A stretch of 64,000 bases of DNA from Paraburkholderia silviterrae (GTDB lineage: Bacteria; Pseudomonadota; Gammaproteobacteria; Burkholderiales; Burkholderiaceae), in contig NZ_SMRP01000005.1 of NCBI RefSeq assembly GCF_004353915.1, forward strand, positions 163,769-227,768, in the 5' to 3' direction. The notes under the pieces are model-generated. The model saw only the letters and a program-made list of their open reading frames with translations, was not told the origin of the DNA and searched no databases. Position 1 is the first letter of the stretch. Each line of letters begins with the position of its first letter. A program made the position numbers and the translations under genes. Below, in pieces: positions 1-9,083 of this stretch.

Positions 1-452
1 TGCGGCGTCGACTCGCCGACGTCGGTCAGCACGCCAAGCCGGTTCGCGCCGTCACTGAAGACGAATTGCAACGGCTCGCGTGCATCGTGCGGCACGGTGT
101 AAGGCAGCACGCCAAGCGCGCCAATTTCGACCACCTCGTCGCCCCAGAGAACGTTGAACTCGACGCCCGCGTCGTCGGCGCCCACTGCCTGCGCCGTGCC
201 CCAACTCATGTAGAGCGGAATCGACCAGCGGCGCGCCAGTGTCAGCGCGCTGCCGATATGGTCGCTGTGTTCGTGGGTGATGAGAATTGCGCTGAGCGTG
301 TCGGCGGCAAGGCCCACCCGGGCGAGCCGCCGCTCGACTTCTTTCGCGGAGAATCCGCAGTCGAGCAGCACGCGCGTGGGCGTCGCGCCGCCATCTGCTT
401 CCACGACCAGTGCATTGCCCTCGCTGCCGCTGCCGAGGCTCGCAAAGCGCAC
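1..452 (-). CDS. MBL-fold metallo-hydrolase, N-terminal part (cut by window edge)
   Basis: This is a metallo-beta-lactamase-fold hydrolase of the kind usually found downstream of bamC in Burkholderia. About 150 residues are visible; the 3' end lies outside the window. Translation from a GTG start gives an N-terminus beginning MRFASLGSGSEGNALVVEA, followed by the metal-binding motif HEHSDH (in ITHEHSDHIGSAL). The GTG at 450-452 is chosen because an in-frame TGA lies four codons upstream and no ATG is available. It starts 8 bases after the bamC stop, so the two are probably cotranscribed. The substrate cannot be told from sequence; related proteins include YycJ/WalJ-like nucleases. The family is clear, the function is not. 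Confidence 0.8.
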   Translation of the reverse strand, partial: MRFASLGSGSEGNALVVEADGGATPTRVLLDCGFSAKEVERRLARVGLAADTLSAILITHEHSDHIGSALTLARRWSIPLYMSWGTAQAVGADDAGVEFNVLWGDEVVEIGALGVLPYTVPHDAREPLQFVFSDGANRLGVLTDVGESTP

Positions 453-459
453 AGCGCGT

Positions 460-1599
460 TCAGTTCAACTGGGCGTGCAGCGCGGTGACGATGCGCTGCG
501 CGTCCGACGAGGTATCCACCTGTCCGTTCGGGTTGAGCACCGCCACCTGGGTCGAGTTGCCGCTCGAACGCACCGAAATCATGATCTCCGGCCCCTGATC
601 CTTTGCCGCCTTCTTCGGGTTGTAGAACAGCTTGCCGAGCAGGCCGTCGCCCTTGAGTTCCTGCATGGAATCGGCGTAGCGCACGTAGTAGATGCCCTTC
701 TCGCGGTCACGGTTGTCGACCGTGAAATTGGTGCGGTCGAGCGCGAGGCCCACGCGCAGCCATGCCGTGTCGAACGCCTCGGGCAAATCGAGCGTCGTGC
801 CGTCGGTGCCGGCCACAACCTTGGCCGCGGAGGACGACGGACGCGCATCGGTCAGCAGTTGCTTGGCCTGCGCGTCGGTCAGGCCGAACTTCTGCATGAC
901 CTTGTCGAGGAACGCTGCCTCAAGGGCAGGATCGCGCGGGCGCTCAACCCACTTCGACGAGGTCTTGTCCTGGCCGGTCAACATTTCTTCCATCGCGCTG
1001 TGCGTGATCGAAATGTCGGTCTGGCCGTTGGTGCCGCGCGTAACCAGCGTGCGGAACTTGTCGCGCGTGCCCGACGAGTACGCAAAATCGACCACGCGGC
1101 CGATCGTGCGGCGGAACCAGTCGTCCGGAATATTGGCGCGGTTTTCGGCCCAGTCCGTGGTCATGATGCCCGTGGACGGCGAGTCGGTCGTGAGCGTGAA
1201 ACCGTTGTCGGTCCAGAATTCCTGCAGTTGCGGCCAGACGTCGTCGGGCGAGCGGCCGTCGATCACGAGCCAGCGGCGGTCGCCGTCGCGCTCGACGTGC
1301 ATGCCAAGCGGATCCTGCGCATTCGGCACACCGAGCGTGGCGTTGCCCGCGCTCGTGACGCTGCGCTGCGCAGCACCGCCCAGCGCCACCGTGGGCGGCG
1401 GCGCGATGTACTTCTGGTCGGTCGGCACCGCCGACAGGTCCTGCGGCACCGCCAATGCCGGCGCGCTTGCCGTCTCTTTGTAGTTGACGCGATCCGACGC
1501 GAACATGTCGTTCAGCGACTCACAACCTGCGAGCGATCCGAGTGCGAGCGCCAGCACCGCCATGCGGGTTGCGTGGAGGGAAAGAACGGGATGTTTCAT
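460..1599 (-). CDS. bamC: Outer membrane protein assembly factor BamC (NlpB/DapX lipoprotein)
   Basis: BamC is an accessory lipoprotein of the BAM complex, which folds beta-barrel proteins into the outer membrane. The 379-residue product begins with a short basic stretch, a hydrophobic signal segment and a lipobox (LAGC), so Cys26 would be lipidated. The remainder fits two helix-grip domains, with conserved text such as RRWLVIDGRSPDDVWP in the first and YYVRYAD in the second. Position directly after dapA is the classic arrangement that gave the gene its older name dapX. It is followed 8 bases later by an MBL hydrolase. No defects are seen. Confidence 0.93.
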   Translation of the reverse strand: MKHPVLSLHATRMAVLALALGSLAGCESLNDMFASDRVNYKETASAPALAVPQDLSAVPTDQKYIAPPPTVALGGAAQRSVTSAGNATLGVPNAQDPLGMHVERDGDRRWLVIDGRSPDDVWPQLQEFWTDNGFTLTTDSPSTGIMTTDWAENRANIPDDWFRRTIGRVVDFAYSSGTRDKFRTLVTRGTNGQTDISITHSAMEEMLTGQDKTSSKWVERPRDPALEAAFLDKVMQKFGLTDAQAKQLLTDARPSSSAAKVVAGTDGTTLDLPEAFDTAWLRVGLALDRTNFTVDNRDREKGIYYVRYADSMQELKGDGLLGKLFYNPKKAAKDQGPEIMISVRSSGNSTQVAVLNPNGQVDTSSDAQRIVTALHAQLN

Positions 1600-1745
1600 G
1601 TGGACCTTCGTAATACGGGAACGCCAAGCCTTGACCTGGACATGCCAGGAAATCTGTCGTCGATTGTGTCGTCGATTTGGGCGCGTGGCTCGTGGCGGCG
1701 TCGGTTGAAAATACGGCGTTCTCGGCTGGATCGGGCTTGAGCCGA

Positions 1746-2651
1746 TCAGCCGATCAGGCCAGCTTCGCGCAGCGCCGTGCGCACCACGTCGTGGTAGCGC
1801 GCGTCGAGCGGCGTGAGCGGCAGACGGATGCCGCCCTCAATGCGGCCGAGTTCCTGCAGTGCCCACTTCACCGGAATCGGGTTCGATTCGATGAACAGAT
1901 TCTTGTGCAGCGACAACAGCTTCAAGTGAATCGCGCGCGCGGTTTTCGCGTCGCCTTCGAGCGCGGCGCGGCACAGCTCGCTCATCTGGCGCGGCGCGAC
2001 GTTCGCGGTCACCGAAATATTGCCGTGGCCGCCCAGCAGCATCAGCGCGATCGCGGTGGGATCGTCGCCGCTGAAGATCTTGAAGCCTTCCGGCGCGTGC
2101 TTGATCAGATGCGCGGCGCGGTCGATGTTGCCCGTGGCTTCCTTCACGCCGACGATGCCCGGCACCTGCGCGAGGCGCAGGATCGTCTCGTTCGACATGT
2201 CCGCGACCGTGCGGCCCGGCACGTTGTAGAGCATAACAGGCAGGTCCACCGCTTCCGCGATCGTCGCGAAATGGCGGTACATGCCTTCCTGGGTCGGCTT
2301 GTTGTAATAGGGCACGACCTGGAGCGATGCCTGCGCGCCGACACTCTTCGCGTGTTTCGTGAGCTCGATCGCCTCGGCCGTGGAATTGCCGCCGGCGCCG
2401 GCGATGATTGGCATACGGCCCGCGGCGTGCTCAACCGCCGTCTTGACCATCAGGATGTGCTCTTCGACGTCCAGCGTGGCGGACTCGCCGCTCGTGCCGA
2501 CGACGACGATTGCATCCGTCCCCTCTTCCACGTGCCAGTCGATCAGTTTGCGAAATGCCGGCAGATCGAGGCTGCCGTCTTCGTGCATGGGGGTGACGAT
2601 CGCGGGAATGCTGCCGCGCAACGTAATGCCGTGCTGGGTGCCGTTAGCCAT
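1746..2651 (-). CDS. dapA: 4-hydroxy-tetrahydrodipicolinate synthase DapA
   Basis: DapA condenses pyruvate with L-aspartate-4-semialdehyde, the committed step of the diaminopimelate/lysine pathway, in the cytoplasm. The 301-residue TIM-barrel protein is of normal family length. Visible landmarks are the substrate loop VGTSGES (Thr53), the catalytic Tyr in YNVPGRT (Tyr142) and the Schiff-base lysine in [11 protein letters not shown] (Lys170). The ATG at 2651 places the conserved barrel strand ([10 protein letters not shown]) near the start, as usual. It sits between a methyltransferase upstream and bamC downstream on the same strand. Feedback inhibition by lysine is known for many DapA enzymes but cannot be read here. 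Confidence 0.96.
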   Translation of the reverse strand: MANGTQHGITLRGSIPAIVTPMHEDGSLDLPAFRKLIDWHVEEGTDAIVVVGTSGESATLDVEEHILMVKTAVEHAAGRMPIIAGAGGNSTAEAIELTKHAKSVGAQASLQVVPYYNKPTQEGMYRHFATIAEAVDLPVMLYNVPGRTVADMSNETILRLAQVPGIVGVKEATGNIDRAAHLIKHAPEGFKIFSGDDPTAIALMLLGGHGNISVTANVAPRQMSELCRAALEGDAKTARAIHLKLLSLHKNLFIESNPIPVKWALQELGRIEGGIRLPLTPLDARYHDVVRTALREAGLIG

Positions 2652-2695
2652 GAAACTTCAAAAGAATGAGTACGTTAAACCGCGATTGTAGCGGA

Positions 2696-3433
2696 TTAGC
2701 TGGTCAGATCGTAACGCACCAGGGGTAGTACCTGAGGCGCCGCGCTGTTACCGGTTCTTTCCACCGTATCCGCGCCGTTCTGACGGGCAAAATTTTCCGC
2801 CGATGGTGAGTGTGCCGGGCGCATCTCGCGCACCGCACAGATGCGCTGGACGAACGCCTCCCGGGGTTGCGGGAGAAATCCGTCCTGGTAAGCGATCACG
2901 CGCAGCGCAGGCGTGCAGGCCGCCAGCAACTCGCCCGGCGCCAGCAGGAATGCCGGGTTCGAAGGTTTGCCGACAGTCTCGTTGCCTTGCGCGAAAGTTT
3001 CGTAGATCAGCACGCCGCCCGGCGCGAGCGCGTCGATGAGACGCGGCATGAGCGGACGATACAGATAATTCGTGACGATAATTCCCGCAAAACGCGCATC
3101 GTCCGGGAGCGGCCAGGGCGCGCCTTCGAGGTCGCACTCGAGCGTCGCGATGCCGGCCACGTCGCGCATCGTCGCGAGCGCGGCGGCGTCGCGGTCGAGC
3201 GCCGCAACCGGATGGCCACGGGCCGCAAACCAGCGCGCATGACGCCCCGCCCCCGAGGCGACGTCGAGCACCGTGCCGCCCGGCGCGATCAGGTGCGCCC
3301 ACTGGCGCACCCAGCCGGACGGCTCGGAGAGCCCCGCATGCGTCACTCCGGGGCTCGCCAGCCCGGAATGCAGCCCCTGATGGGCCAGCCCCTTGGGCGC
3401 TAGCGGCGCGCCGCCGCCGGAGGTGGGCGTCAT
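2696..3433 (-). CDS. Class I SAM-dependent methyltransferase
   Basis: This 245-residue cytoplasmic protein has the Rossmann-type SAM-binding motif I, VLDVASGAGRHARWFAARGH, at about residues 56-75. It is followed by motif II acidic text (AALDRDAAAL) and a YLYRPLMP-containing region that resembles TehB/UbiE-like small-molecule methyltransferases. The first 50 residues are Gly/Ala/Pro-rich and poorly conserved looking, so translation could start internally; I kept the ATG at 3433 because the next gene upstream, trpS, ends at 3448, giving an operon-like 14-base gap. The substrate is not predictable from sequence. Confidence 0.83.
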   Translation of the reverse strand: MTPTSGGGAPLAPKGLAHQGLHSGLASPGVTHAGLSEPSGWVRQWAHLIAPGGTVLDVASGAGRHARWFAARGHPVAALDRDAAALATMRDVAGIATLECDLEGAPWPLPDDARFAGIIVTNYLYRPLMPRLIDALAPGGVLIYETFAQGNETVGKPSNPAFLLAPGELLAACTPALRVIAYQDGFLPQPREAFVQRICAVREMRPAHSPSAENFARQNGADTVERTGNSAAPQVLPLVRYDLTS

Positions 3434-3447
3434 CGCGAGTGCCTGCC

Positions 3448-4650
3448 TTAGTTGTACGAGAGGCCCATCGCCTCACGCACGTCGCGCATGGTCTCGTTGG
3501 CGAACTTGCGCGCCTTGTCGCAACCATCGGCCACGATCGCGCGCAACAGTGACGGATCGTCCATGTACTTCTGCGCGCGCTCGAGCATCGGCTGCTGCTC
3601 GCGCAGAATGCCTTCGATCACCGGCTGCTTGCACTCGAGGCAACCGATGCCAGCCGTGCGGCAACCCTTCTGCACCCATTCGTGCGTCGCTTCGTCGGTG
3701 TAGACCTGATGCAGCTGCCACACCGGGCACTTGTCCGGATCGCCCGGATCGGTGCGCCGCACGCGCGCCGGGTCGGTCGGCATGGTGCGGACCTTCTTCG
3801 TGATCGACTCGGCGTCCTCGCGAAGCCCGATCGTGTTGCCGTAGGACTTCGACATCTTCTGGCCGTCGAGGCCCGGCATGCGCGAGGCCTCGGTCAGCAG
3901 CACCTGCGGCTCCGGCAGGATGATCTTGCGCGAGCCTTCGAGGTACCCGAACAGGCGCTCGCGGTCGCTCATCGACAGGCTCTGCGACTCGGACAGCATG
4001 GCGCGCGCCTGCTCGAGCGCCTCTTCATTGCCTTCCTGCTGATAGGCGTTGCGCAGCTCGTGATAGAGCTTCGAGCGCTTGCCGCCGAGCTTCTTCGCGG
4101 CCTCGTTGGCTTTCTCTTCGAAGCCCGGCTCGCGGCCATACATGTAGTTGAAGCGCCGCGCCATTTCGCGCGCCATCTCGACGTGCGGCACCTGGTCCTC
4201 GCCCACCGGCACGAGCGAGGCGCGGTACAGCAGGATGTCGGCGGCCATGAGCACGGGATAGCCGAGGAAGCCGTAGGTGCCGAGATCCTTGTCGCGCAGC
4301 TTCTCGATCTGCTCCTTGTAGGTGGGCACGCGCTCGAGCCAGGACAGCGGCGTGCTCATGCCGAGCAGCAGCGCGAGCTCTGCGTGCTCGGGCACGCGGC
4401 TCTGGATGAACAGCGTCGACTGATTCGGGTCGATGCCGGAAGCCAGCCAGTCGATCAGCACGTCCCACACGTTCTTCTCGATCACCTCAGGCGTTTCGTA
4501 GTGCGTCGTGAGCGCGTGCCAGTCGACCACGCAGAAGAAACACGGGTACTCGGACTGAAGCCGCACCCAGTTTTTCAGCACACCGTGATAGTGGCCGAGG
4601 TGCAGCGACCCGGTGGGCCGCATGCCGGAGAAGATACGGTCTGGGAACAT
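3448..4650 (-). CDS. trpS: Tryptophanyl-tRNA synthetase
   Basis: TrpS charges tRNA-Trp with tryptophan. The 400-residue product shows the class I signatures: the HIGH-type motif in GSLHLGHYHG near residue 15 and KMSKS in GQKMSKSYGN. A Cys-rich stretch near the C-terminus (CRTAGIGCLECK) is common to this TrpS subtype. I place the start at the ATG at 4650 (MFPDRIFSGMRPTG), because the reading frame extends only eight codons further to a TTG and the conserved N-terminus begins here. That start leaves a 4-base gap to the site-2 protease stop instead of an overlap. The gene belongs to a minus-strand run from the PHP phosphatase to dapA. Confidence 0.95.
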   Translation of the reverse strand: MFPDRIFSGMRPTGSLHLGHYHGVLKNWVRLQSEYPCFFCVVDWHALTTHYETPEVIEKNVWDVLIDWLASGIDPNQSTLFIQSRVPEHAELALLLGMSTPLSWLERVPTYKEQIEKLRDKDLGTYGFLGYPVLMAADILLYRASLVPVGEDQVPHVEMAREMARRFNYMYGREPGFEEKANEAAKKLGGKRSKLYHELRNAYQQEGNEEALEQARAMLSESQSLSMSDRERLFGYLEGSRKIILPEPQVLLTEASRMPGLDGQKMSKSYGNTIGLREDAESITKKVRTMPTDPARVRRTDPGDPDKCPVWQLHQVYTDEATHEWVQKGCRTAGIGCLECKQPVIEGILREQQPMLERAQKYMDDPSLLRAIVADGCDKARKFANETMRDVREAMGLSYN

Positions 4651-4654
4651 GATG

Positions 4655-5320
4655 TTATGAAAAGAGCGATACAAGGGGAGTAAGGATAGCCGTCACCGCG
4701 TCGTAGCCGAGAGACACGAGCGGACGCAGCCAGAAGCGCGTAAAGACGCCGCTCACGAGGAGCGCCATCACGATGATGAAACCATAGGGCTCGAGGCGCG
4801 AGAGCGCAATGCTCGCGCGCGTGGGCAAGAGCGCTGCAAGCACGCGGCCACCGTCGAGCGGCGGCAACGGAAAGAGGTTCAACACGCCGAGCACCAGATT
4901 CACGCCGATGCCGGCGGCAGCCATGCGCGTGAAGAACGGCTCCTGAACGCCGGACACCGCCAGCGCCACGCCGAACACACCCCACACGATCGACTGCACG
5001 AAGTTGCAGGCCGGCCCGGCCGCGGCAACCCACAGCGTGCCCCAGCGCGGATTGCGCAGGTTGCCGAACGAAATCGGCACCGGCTTGGCGTAGCCGAACA
5101 CGAAGGCGCCGCTCGTCAGGAAATAGAGAATGAGCGGCATGGCGATCGTGCCGACCGGATCGATATGGCGCATCGGATTCAGCGACACGCGGCCCAGCAC
5201 GTAGGCGGTGTTGTCGCCGAGCAGGCGCGCAACGTATCCGTGGGCGGCTTCGTGCAGCGTGATCGCGAAGATCACGGGCAAGGCGTAGACGACGAGCGTC
5301 TGAATGATGTTGTCTTCCAT
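4655..5320 (-). CDS. Site-2 protease family membrane metalloprotease
   Basis: This is a 221-residue polytopic membrane protein of the M50/site-2 protease family. The zinc-binding HExxH motif appears as HEAAH near residue 24, inside the first hydrophobic segment (YALPVIFAITLHEAAHGYV). The third metal ligand is expected in the NLFPLPPLDGGRV segment, where the NxxPxPxxDGG signature is visible. Several further hydrophobic segments follow. It lacks PDZ domains, unlike RseP, so it belongs to the short rhomboid-like M50 group of unknown physiological substrate. ATG at 5320 (MEDNIIQTLVVY) is preferred over a start six codons upstream. Its stop is 4 bases from the trpS start, suggesting translational coupling. 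Confidence 0.9.
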   Translation of the reverse strand: MEDNIIQTLVVYALPVIFAITLHEAAHGYVARLLGDNTAYVLGRVSLNPMRHIDPVGTIAMPLILYFLTSGAFVFGYAKPVPISFGNLRNPRWGTLWVAAAGPACNFVQSIVWGVFGVALAVSGVQEPFFTRMAAAGIGVNLVLGVLNLFPLPPLDGGRVLAALLPTRASIALSRLEPYGFIIVMALLVSGVFTRFWLRPLVSLGYDAVTAILTPLVSLFS

Positions 5321-5411
5321 GGCGCCGTATTGTAACAACGCGCTGTCTATGCGGAACCGACGCGCGAAACCGATGCGACGGCGTATGTGAGAACTGCGCC
5401 CACCGCGCGCA

Positions 5412-6047
5412 TCAGGCCGGCTCCTCGAGCCCGAACGGCGCCAGGTCGCCCAGCCCCGCGCGCACGAGCACGGGCTCCTCGCCCGTGAGATCGATGACGC
5501 TCGACGACTCGCGCGGGCACGCTCCGCCGTCGATCACGAGATCGAGCTGCTTCTCGAGGCGCTCGCGGATTTCGTCGGGGTCGTTGAGCGCCTCGGTGTC
5601 GGGGGGCAGAATCAGCGTCGAGGCGAGCAGCGGCTCGCCCAACTCCTCGAGGATCGCGAGCGGAATCGCGTGACCCGGCACGCGCAGCCCGATGGTCTTG
5701 CGCGAGGGATGCGAGAGCCGCCGCGGCACTTCCTTCGTCGCTTCCAGCACGAACACGTAGGGTCCCGGCGTCACCGACTTGATGAGCCGGTACTGGCGGT
5801 TGTCCACCATCGCGAAATTCGCAAGCTCGGAGAGATCGCGCACCATCAGCGAGAGCAGCGCCTTGTCGTTGAGGCCGCGGATGCGCCGCAGACGCTCGGC
5901 GGCCGGCTTGTCGTCGATGCGCGCGGCAAGCGCGTAGCTCGAATCGGTGGGCAGCGCGATCACGCCGCCATCGCGGATGATCTGCACGGCCTGCTTGACG
6001 AGGCGCGGCTGCGGGTTCTCTGGGTGAAGCCGAAAAAACTGTGACAT
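5412..6047 (-). CDS. Sua5/YciO/YrdC family protein
   Basis: The 211-residue protein belongs to the Sua5/YciO/YrdC fold, whose best-known members make threonylcarbamoyl-AMP for tRNA t6A37. Sequence text RDGGVIALPTDSSYALAA and RRIRGLNDKALLSLMVRDLS gives the nucleotide/carbamoyl-binding core. The tail ends in DLAPFGLEEPA. It reads more like the YciO branch than the TsaC/Sua5 branch, and YciO does not always replace TsaC, so I assign the family only. The start is the ATG at 6047 (MSQFFRLHPENPQP), which is the standard family N-terminus; the frame stays open upstream but codes non-conserved text. It lies between the PHP phosphatase and the site-2 protease. Confidence 0.9.
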   Translation of the reverse strand: MSQFFRLHPENPQPRLVKQAVQIIRDGGVIALPTDSSYALAARIDDKPAAERLRRIRGLNDKALLSLMVRDLSELANFAMVDNRQYRLIKSVTPGPYVFVLEATKEVPRRLSHPSRKTIGLRVPGHAIPLAILEELGEPLLASTLILPPDTEALNDPDEIRERLEKQLDLVIDGGACPRESSSVIDLTGEEPVLVRAGLGDLAPFGLEEPA

Positions 6048-6210
6048 GGCAGTAATCAGCTGACGATGGCAAGGCGGAACGTGAAGCGCGACGCGAAATT
6101 CCGGTGCAACCGCGCGCGCAGCGAGACGAGCAGGACAACGGGGAAACGAAGCGCGGCGGGCCGCACAGTGGCTCAGGAACGGCGGATGTGGGCCACGCGG
6201 AGGGCGCGGC

Positions 6211-7041
6211 CTACAGCCATCGCTCCCAGACAGGCTTGAGACTGGAAGGCAGCGGCGGCAGCGAGCCCGGCATGATCGCATCCGGGCCGGGGGCGTGAAA
6301 ATCCGAGCCGCGCGACGCCTCGAAGCCGAAGCGGCGGGCGACGGCGGCGTACTCGCCGTACTGGTCGGGCGTATGGCTGCCCGTGACGACTTCGATAGCC
6401 TTGCCGCCCAGATCGATGAACTCGCCAAAGAAGGTATCGAATTCGAGCGGCGTGTAGTGGTAGCGGCCGGGGTGTGCGACTACCGCCTCGCCGCCCGCGG
6501 CCTTGATCCAGGCAACGGCGTCCGCCAGTTTGGCCCAGCGGTGCGAGACATAGCCGGGCTTGCCCTCGCCCAGGCAGCGCGTGAACGCGTCTTGAGTATT
6601 CTGGGCACGCCCCGATTCCACGAGAAAGCGCGCAAAATGCGTGCGCGAAATCAGGTCGGGATTCGAGACATACCGGAGCGCACCTTCGTAGGCGTTCGGG
6701 ATGCCGAGCGTCTCCAGACGTTCGCCGATCGCCTCGGCGCGCGCGGCGCGGCCGTTGCGCGTGCGCGCGAGCCCGTCGACCAGCGCCTTGCACTCGGGAT
6801 CGACGTGCAGGCCGACGATGTGTACCGTGCGCGACGCCCACGTGACCGAAATCTCGACGCCGGTGAGATAGCGCATGCCGAGCGCTTCGGCGGCTGCACG
6901 CGCCTCACGCTGGCCGCCCAGCTCGTCGTGATCGGTGAGCGCCCACAGCGTCACGCCGCCCGCCTTCGCCAGCTGCGCAACGGCAGCCGGGGCCATCTGG
7001 CCGTCGGAGACTGTGGAGTGACAATGGAGATCGGCGTTCAT
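6211..7041 (-). CDS. PHP-domain phosphatase (3',5'-nucleoside bisphosphate phosphatase / RNase AM type)
   Basis: A 276-residue PHP-domain metal phosphoesterase. The metal-binding motifs are plain: DLHCHSTVSDG at residues 4-14 and LTDHDELGG about 30 residues later, then RTHFARFL and AHPGRYHYTP. The closest known proteins are E. coli YciV (TrpH/RNase AM) and Chromobacterium nucleoside 3',5'-bisphosphate phosphatase, which dephosphorylate pAp-like nucleotides and trim 5' ends of RNA. The start ATG at 7041 puts the first metal motif directly at the N-terminus, as in the family. The upstream extension of the open frame is unrelated in composition. It heads the minus-strand cluster leading to trpS and dapA. 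Confidence 0.9.
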   Translation of the reverse strand: MNADLHCHSTVSDGQMAPAAVAQLAKAGGVTLWALTDHDELGGQREARAAAEALGMRYLTGVEISVTWASRTVHIVGLHVDPECKALVDGLARTRNGRAARAEAIGERLETLGIPNAYEGALRYVSNPDLISRTHFARFLVESGRAQNTQDAFTRCLGEGKPGYVSHRWAKLADAVAWIKAAGGEAVVAHPGRYHYTPLEFDTFFGEFIDLGGKAIEVVTGSHTPDQYGEYAAVARRFGFEASRGSDFHAPGPDAIMPGSLPPLPSSLKPVWERWL

Positions 7042-7144
7042 CGCAGGCTTAAAAGGAGTAACAGCCCATTTTACTGCAATGCGACGAAGGCGTCGCAGGC
7101 GTCCGGCCGGCCGGGGTCTGGACCGGCGCACAGCGGCGGGAAAG

Positions 7145-8053
7145 CTAGCCGGCGCAGAACGCCTCGATGAGGTGAGCGACGGCTTCGGGCTGATCGTGAT
7201 GGACCATGTGGCCCGCGTCGTCGATAAAGCGCTCGCGCCAGTCAGGAAATGCCTCGAAGCGCTTCTTGAACTCGCCGATGGGCACCTTGCCCGCGATGCG
7301 CGCGAGCGTCTCCGACTGCCTGGCTTCGACATGCAACACCTTCGCCCGCACGCATGCCCAGACCGCCATGATCTCTTCGAGGCGATACAGCACCGGGTTG
7401 ACCATCTTGTGTGCGGGGTCACCGAGCAACATATAGCCGCCCTCGCCATGCTGGCCGCTTGCACCATCCACCGGCTTCGACCAGTGCTGAGCGAGAAAGC
7501 GGGCACGCGCAGGCACGAGGCGCGGGTTCGTCTTCACGAGCCGCGCGGCCACGTCGTCGAGCGTCGCGTAGGGGCGCAATTGCGGCGGCGTGCGCATTTC
7601 GTCGAGCCATTGCCGCACGCGGCCGGGCGCCTGCGCAGACACGGTCGCCGGCATGCCGAAGCCCTCCAGATCGACCACGCGCCGCACGCGCTCGGGCCGC
7701 ACGCCGGCATAGAAGCACACGACGTTCGCGCCGAGACTGTGTCCGACGAGGTTCACTTCACCTCGAGGCGCGTAATGCTCGAGCAGCGCGTCCAGATCGG
7801 CGACGTAATCGTGGAACCAGTAGCTGCCCCCGCCCTGCTGCGCCGCCGGCCAGTCGGACAAGCCGAAGCCGCGCATATCGGGCGCGATCACCTGCCAGTT
7901 GCCGCCGAGCGCGTCGACGACGAACTGAAACGAGGCAGCCACGTCCATCCAGCCATGCAGCATGAAGAGCATGGGCGCGTTTTCGGCGCCCCAGCGACGC
8001 ACGTGCAGGCGGATGCCGTTCACGTCGACGAATTCGGATCGGGAAAGATTCAT
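7145..8053 (-). CDS. Alpha/beta-fold hydrolase
   Basis: A 302-residue cytoplasmic alpha/beta hydrolase. The oxyanion region MLFMLHGWMD, the nucleophile elbow LVGHSLGANVV (Ser in GHSLG) and the terminal catalytic His in DDAGHMVHHDQPEAV are all present, so it should be active. The N-terminal VNGIRLHVRRWG is typical of epoxide-hydrolase/lactonase-like members, but the cap region does not identify a substrate. The ATG at 8053 (MNLSRSEFVDVNG) is chosen over one 7 codons upstream that lies in an A-rich tract. A TATAAT-like box with an adjoining near-palindrome lies just upstream at 8086-8105, suggesting its own regulated promoter. Confidence 0.88.
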   Translation of the reverse strand: MNLSRSEFVDVNGIRLHVRRWGAENAPMLFMLHGWMDVAASFQFVVDALGGNWQVIAPDMRGFGLSDWPAAQQGGGSYWFHDYVADLDALLEHYAPRGEVNLVGHSLGANVVCFYAGVRPERVRRVVDLEGFGMPATVSAQAPGRVRQWLDEMRTPPQLRPYATLDDVAARLVKTNPRLVPARARFLAQHWSKPVDGASGQHGEGGYMLLGDPAHKMVNPVLYRLEEIMAVWACVRAKVLHVEARQSETLARIAGKVPIGEFKKRFEAFPDWRERFIDDAGHMVHHDQPEAVAHLIEAFCAG

Positions 8054-8085
8054 TGCGCTCGCGCAAAAAAACAAAAAACAAAAAA

Positions 8086-8105
8086 CGAATGATCGTTCGA
8101 TTATA
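8086..8105 (-). promoter_or_regulatory. Candidate -10 box and near-palindromic operator upstream of the alpha/beta hydrolase
   Basis: On the minus strand a perfect TATAAT (8100-8105) is immediately followed by CGAACGATCATTCG (8086-8099), a palindrome with one mismatched pair of seven. A dyad starting just after a -10 box resembles operators of TetR-family repressors. No convincing -35 box is seen at the right distance, and no TetR gene lies nearby. An A-rich run of caaaaaa-type repeats separates the dyad from the hydrolase start at 8053. Confidence 0.4.
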
Positions 8106-8138
8106 TCGGCACACTCTGACGGATGGGCTAGCGCCCTT

Positions 8139-9083
8139 TCACTTTTCTTCTGCGTCGCGGCGGGCGGCGGATTCGCTCGCCGCGGCGGCGTCCTGCGCCG
8201 CCAGTGTGTCGAGCTCGGCCTGATCGAAGCCCGCCGAGCGGCGCGCCTCGAAATTGAAGGGTCCGCGCATGCGTGGCGCGTTGTACCGCGCGGCGAGCGC
8301 GAGCCATGCCGCGTGCGGATCGAAACCGCGCGCCTCGCATAAATAGCGGAACCAGTGATTGCCGATACGCACGTGCCCGACCTCGTCGCGCAGGATGATG
8401 TCGAGGATCGTGGCGGACTCGTCGTCGCCGGCCTGCTTCAGGCGCGCGCGGATAGGCGGCGAGGCGTCGAGGCCGCGCGCCTCCAGCACGCGCGGCACGA
8501 GCGCCATGCGCGCGAGCACGTCGTCACTGGTGCGCTCGCACATCTCCCAAAGGCCGTTGTGCGCCGGAAAATCGCCGTAGGCATGGCCGTAGTCGGCGAG
8601 CCGCTGGCGCAGCAGCGAGAAGTGATACGCCTCCTCTGCCGCGACACGGAGCCAGTCGGCGTAGAAAGCGTCGGGCAGGTTTGCGAAGCGCCACACGGCG
8701 TCGAGCGCGAGATTGATCGCGTTGAACTCGATATGCGCCAGCGCATGCAGCAACACCACGCGCCCTTGCGGCGTGCTCATGCTGCGGCGCTGCAGGCTGC
8801 GCGGCTCGACCAACTCGGGGCGCGCCGGGCGGCCGGGGAGATCGGCGTGCGCGACGAGCGTGCTTGACGCTTCCCAGTGTGTCACGCCTCGGGACGCTGC
8901 ATCGAGCACCTGGGCATGGAGCGCGCGCACGGCGTCGGCCTTGGCAAGCGGATCGCGCTCGCTCAGGGCGTCGAGTGCGGCGGCGCGCCAGCCGGCGCGG
9001 GCCGGGGCGCAAGGGACACCATGAGCAGAATCGGCAGGATGCCGCGGCACGGAGCCGACGGCTTCGGGAAACACGGAATTCAT
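8139..9083 (-). CDS. DUF455 ferritin-like domain protein
   Basis: A 314-residue protein of the DUF455 family, predicted to form a ferritin-like four-helix bundle that binds a di-iron or similar centre. Candidate ligands appear in ALAHIEFNAINLALD (E and H), AAEEAYHFSLL and RDEVGHVRIGNHWF, which give the E/ExxH pattern of ferritin-like oxygen or tRNA-modifying enzymes such as MiaE. Its function is unknown. The ATG at 9083 (MNSVFPEAVG) is selected as the first Met after a run of unrelated residues in the open frame. It is divergent from the carbonic anhydrase-like gene at 9298, sharing a 214-base intergenic region. Confidence 0.87.
   Translation of the reverse strand: MNSVFPEAVGSVPRHPADSAHGVPCAPARAGWRAAALDALSERDPLAKADAVRALHAQVLDAASRGVTHWEASSTLVAHADLPGRPARPELVEPRSLQRRSMSTPQGRVVLLHALAHIEFNAINLALDAVWRFANLPDAFYADWLRVAAEEAYHFSLLRQRLADYGHAYGDFPAHNGLWEMCERTSDDVLARMALVPRVLEARGLDASPPIRARLKQAGDDESATILDIILRDEVGHVRIGNHWFRYLCEARGFDPHAAWLALAARYNAPRMRGPFNFEARRSAGFDQAELDTLAAQDAAAASESAARRDAEEK

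Noticed and set aside
8062-8086. caaaaaa-type tandem A-rich repeat considered as a regulatory phase-variation tract
   Set aside because: It lies between the predicted operator and the start codon; the units are irregular and there is no evidence of variation from one sequence.
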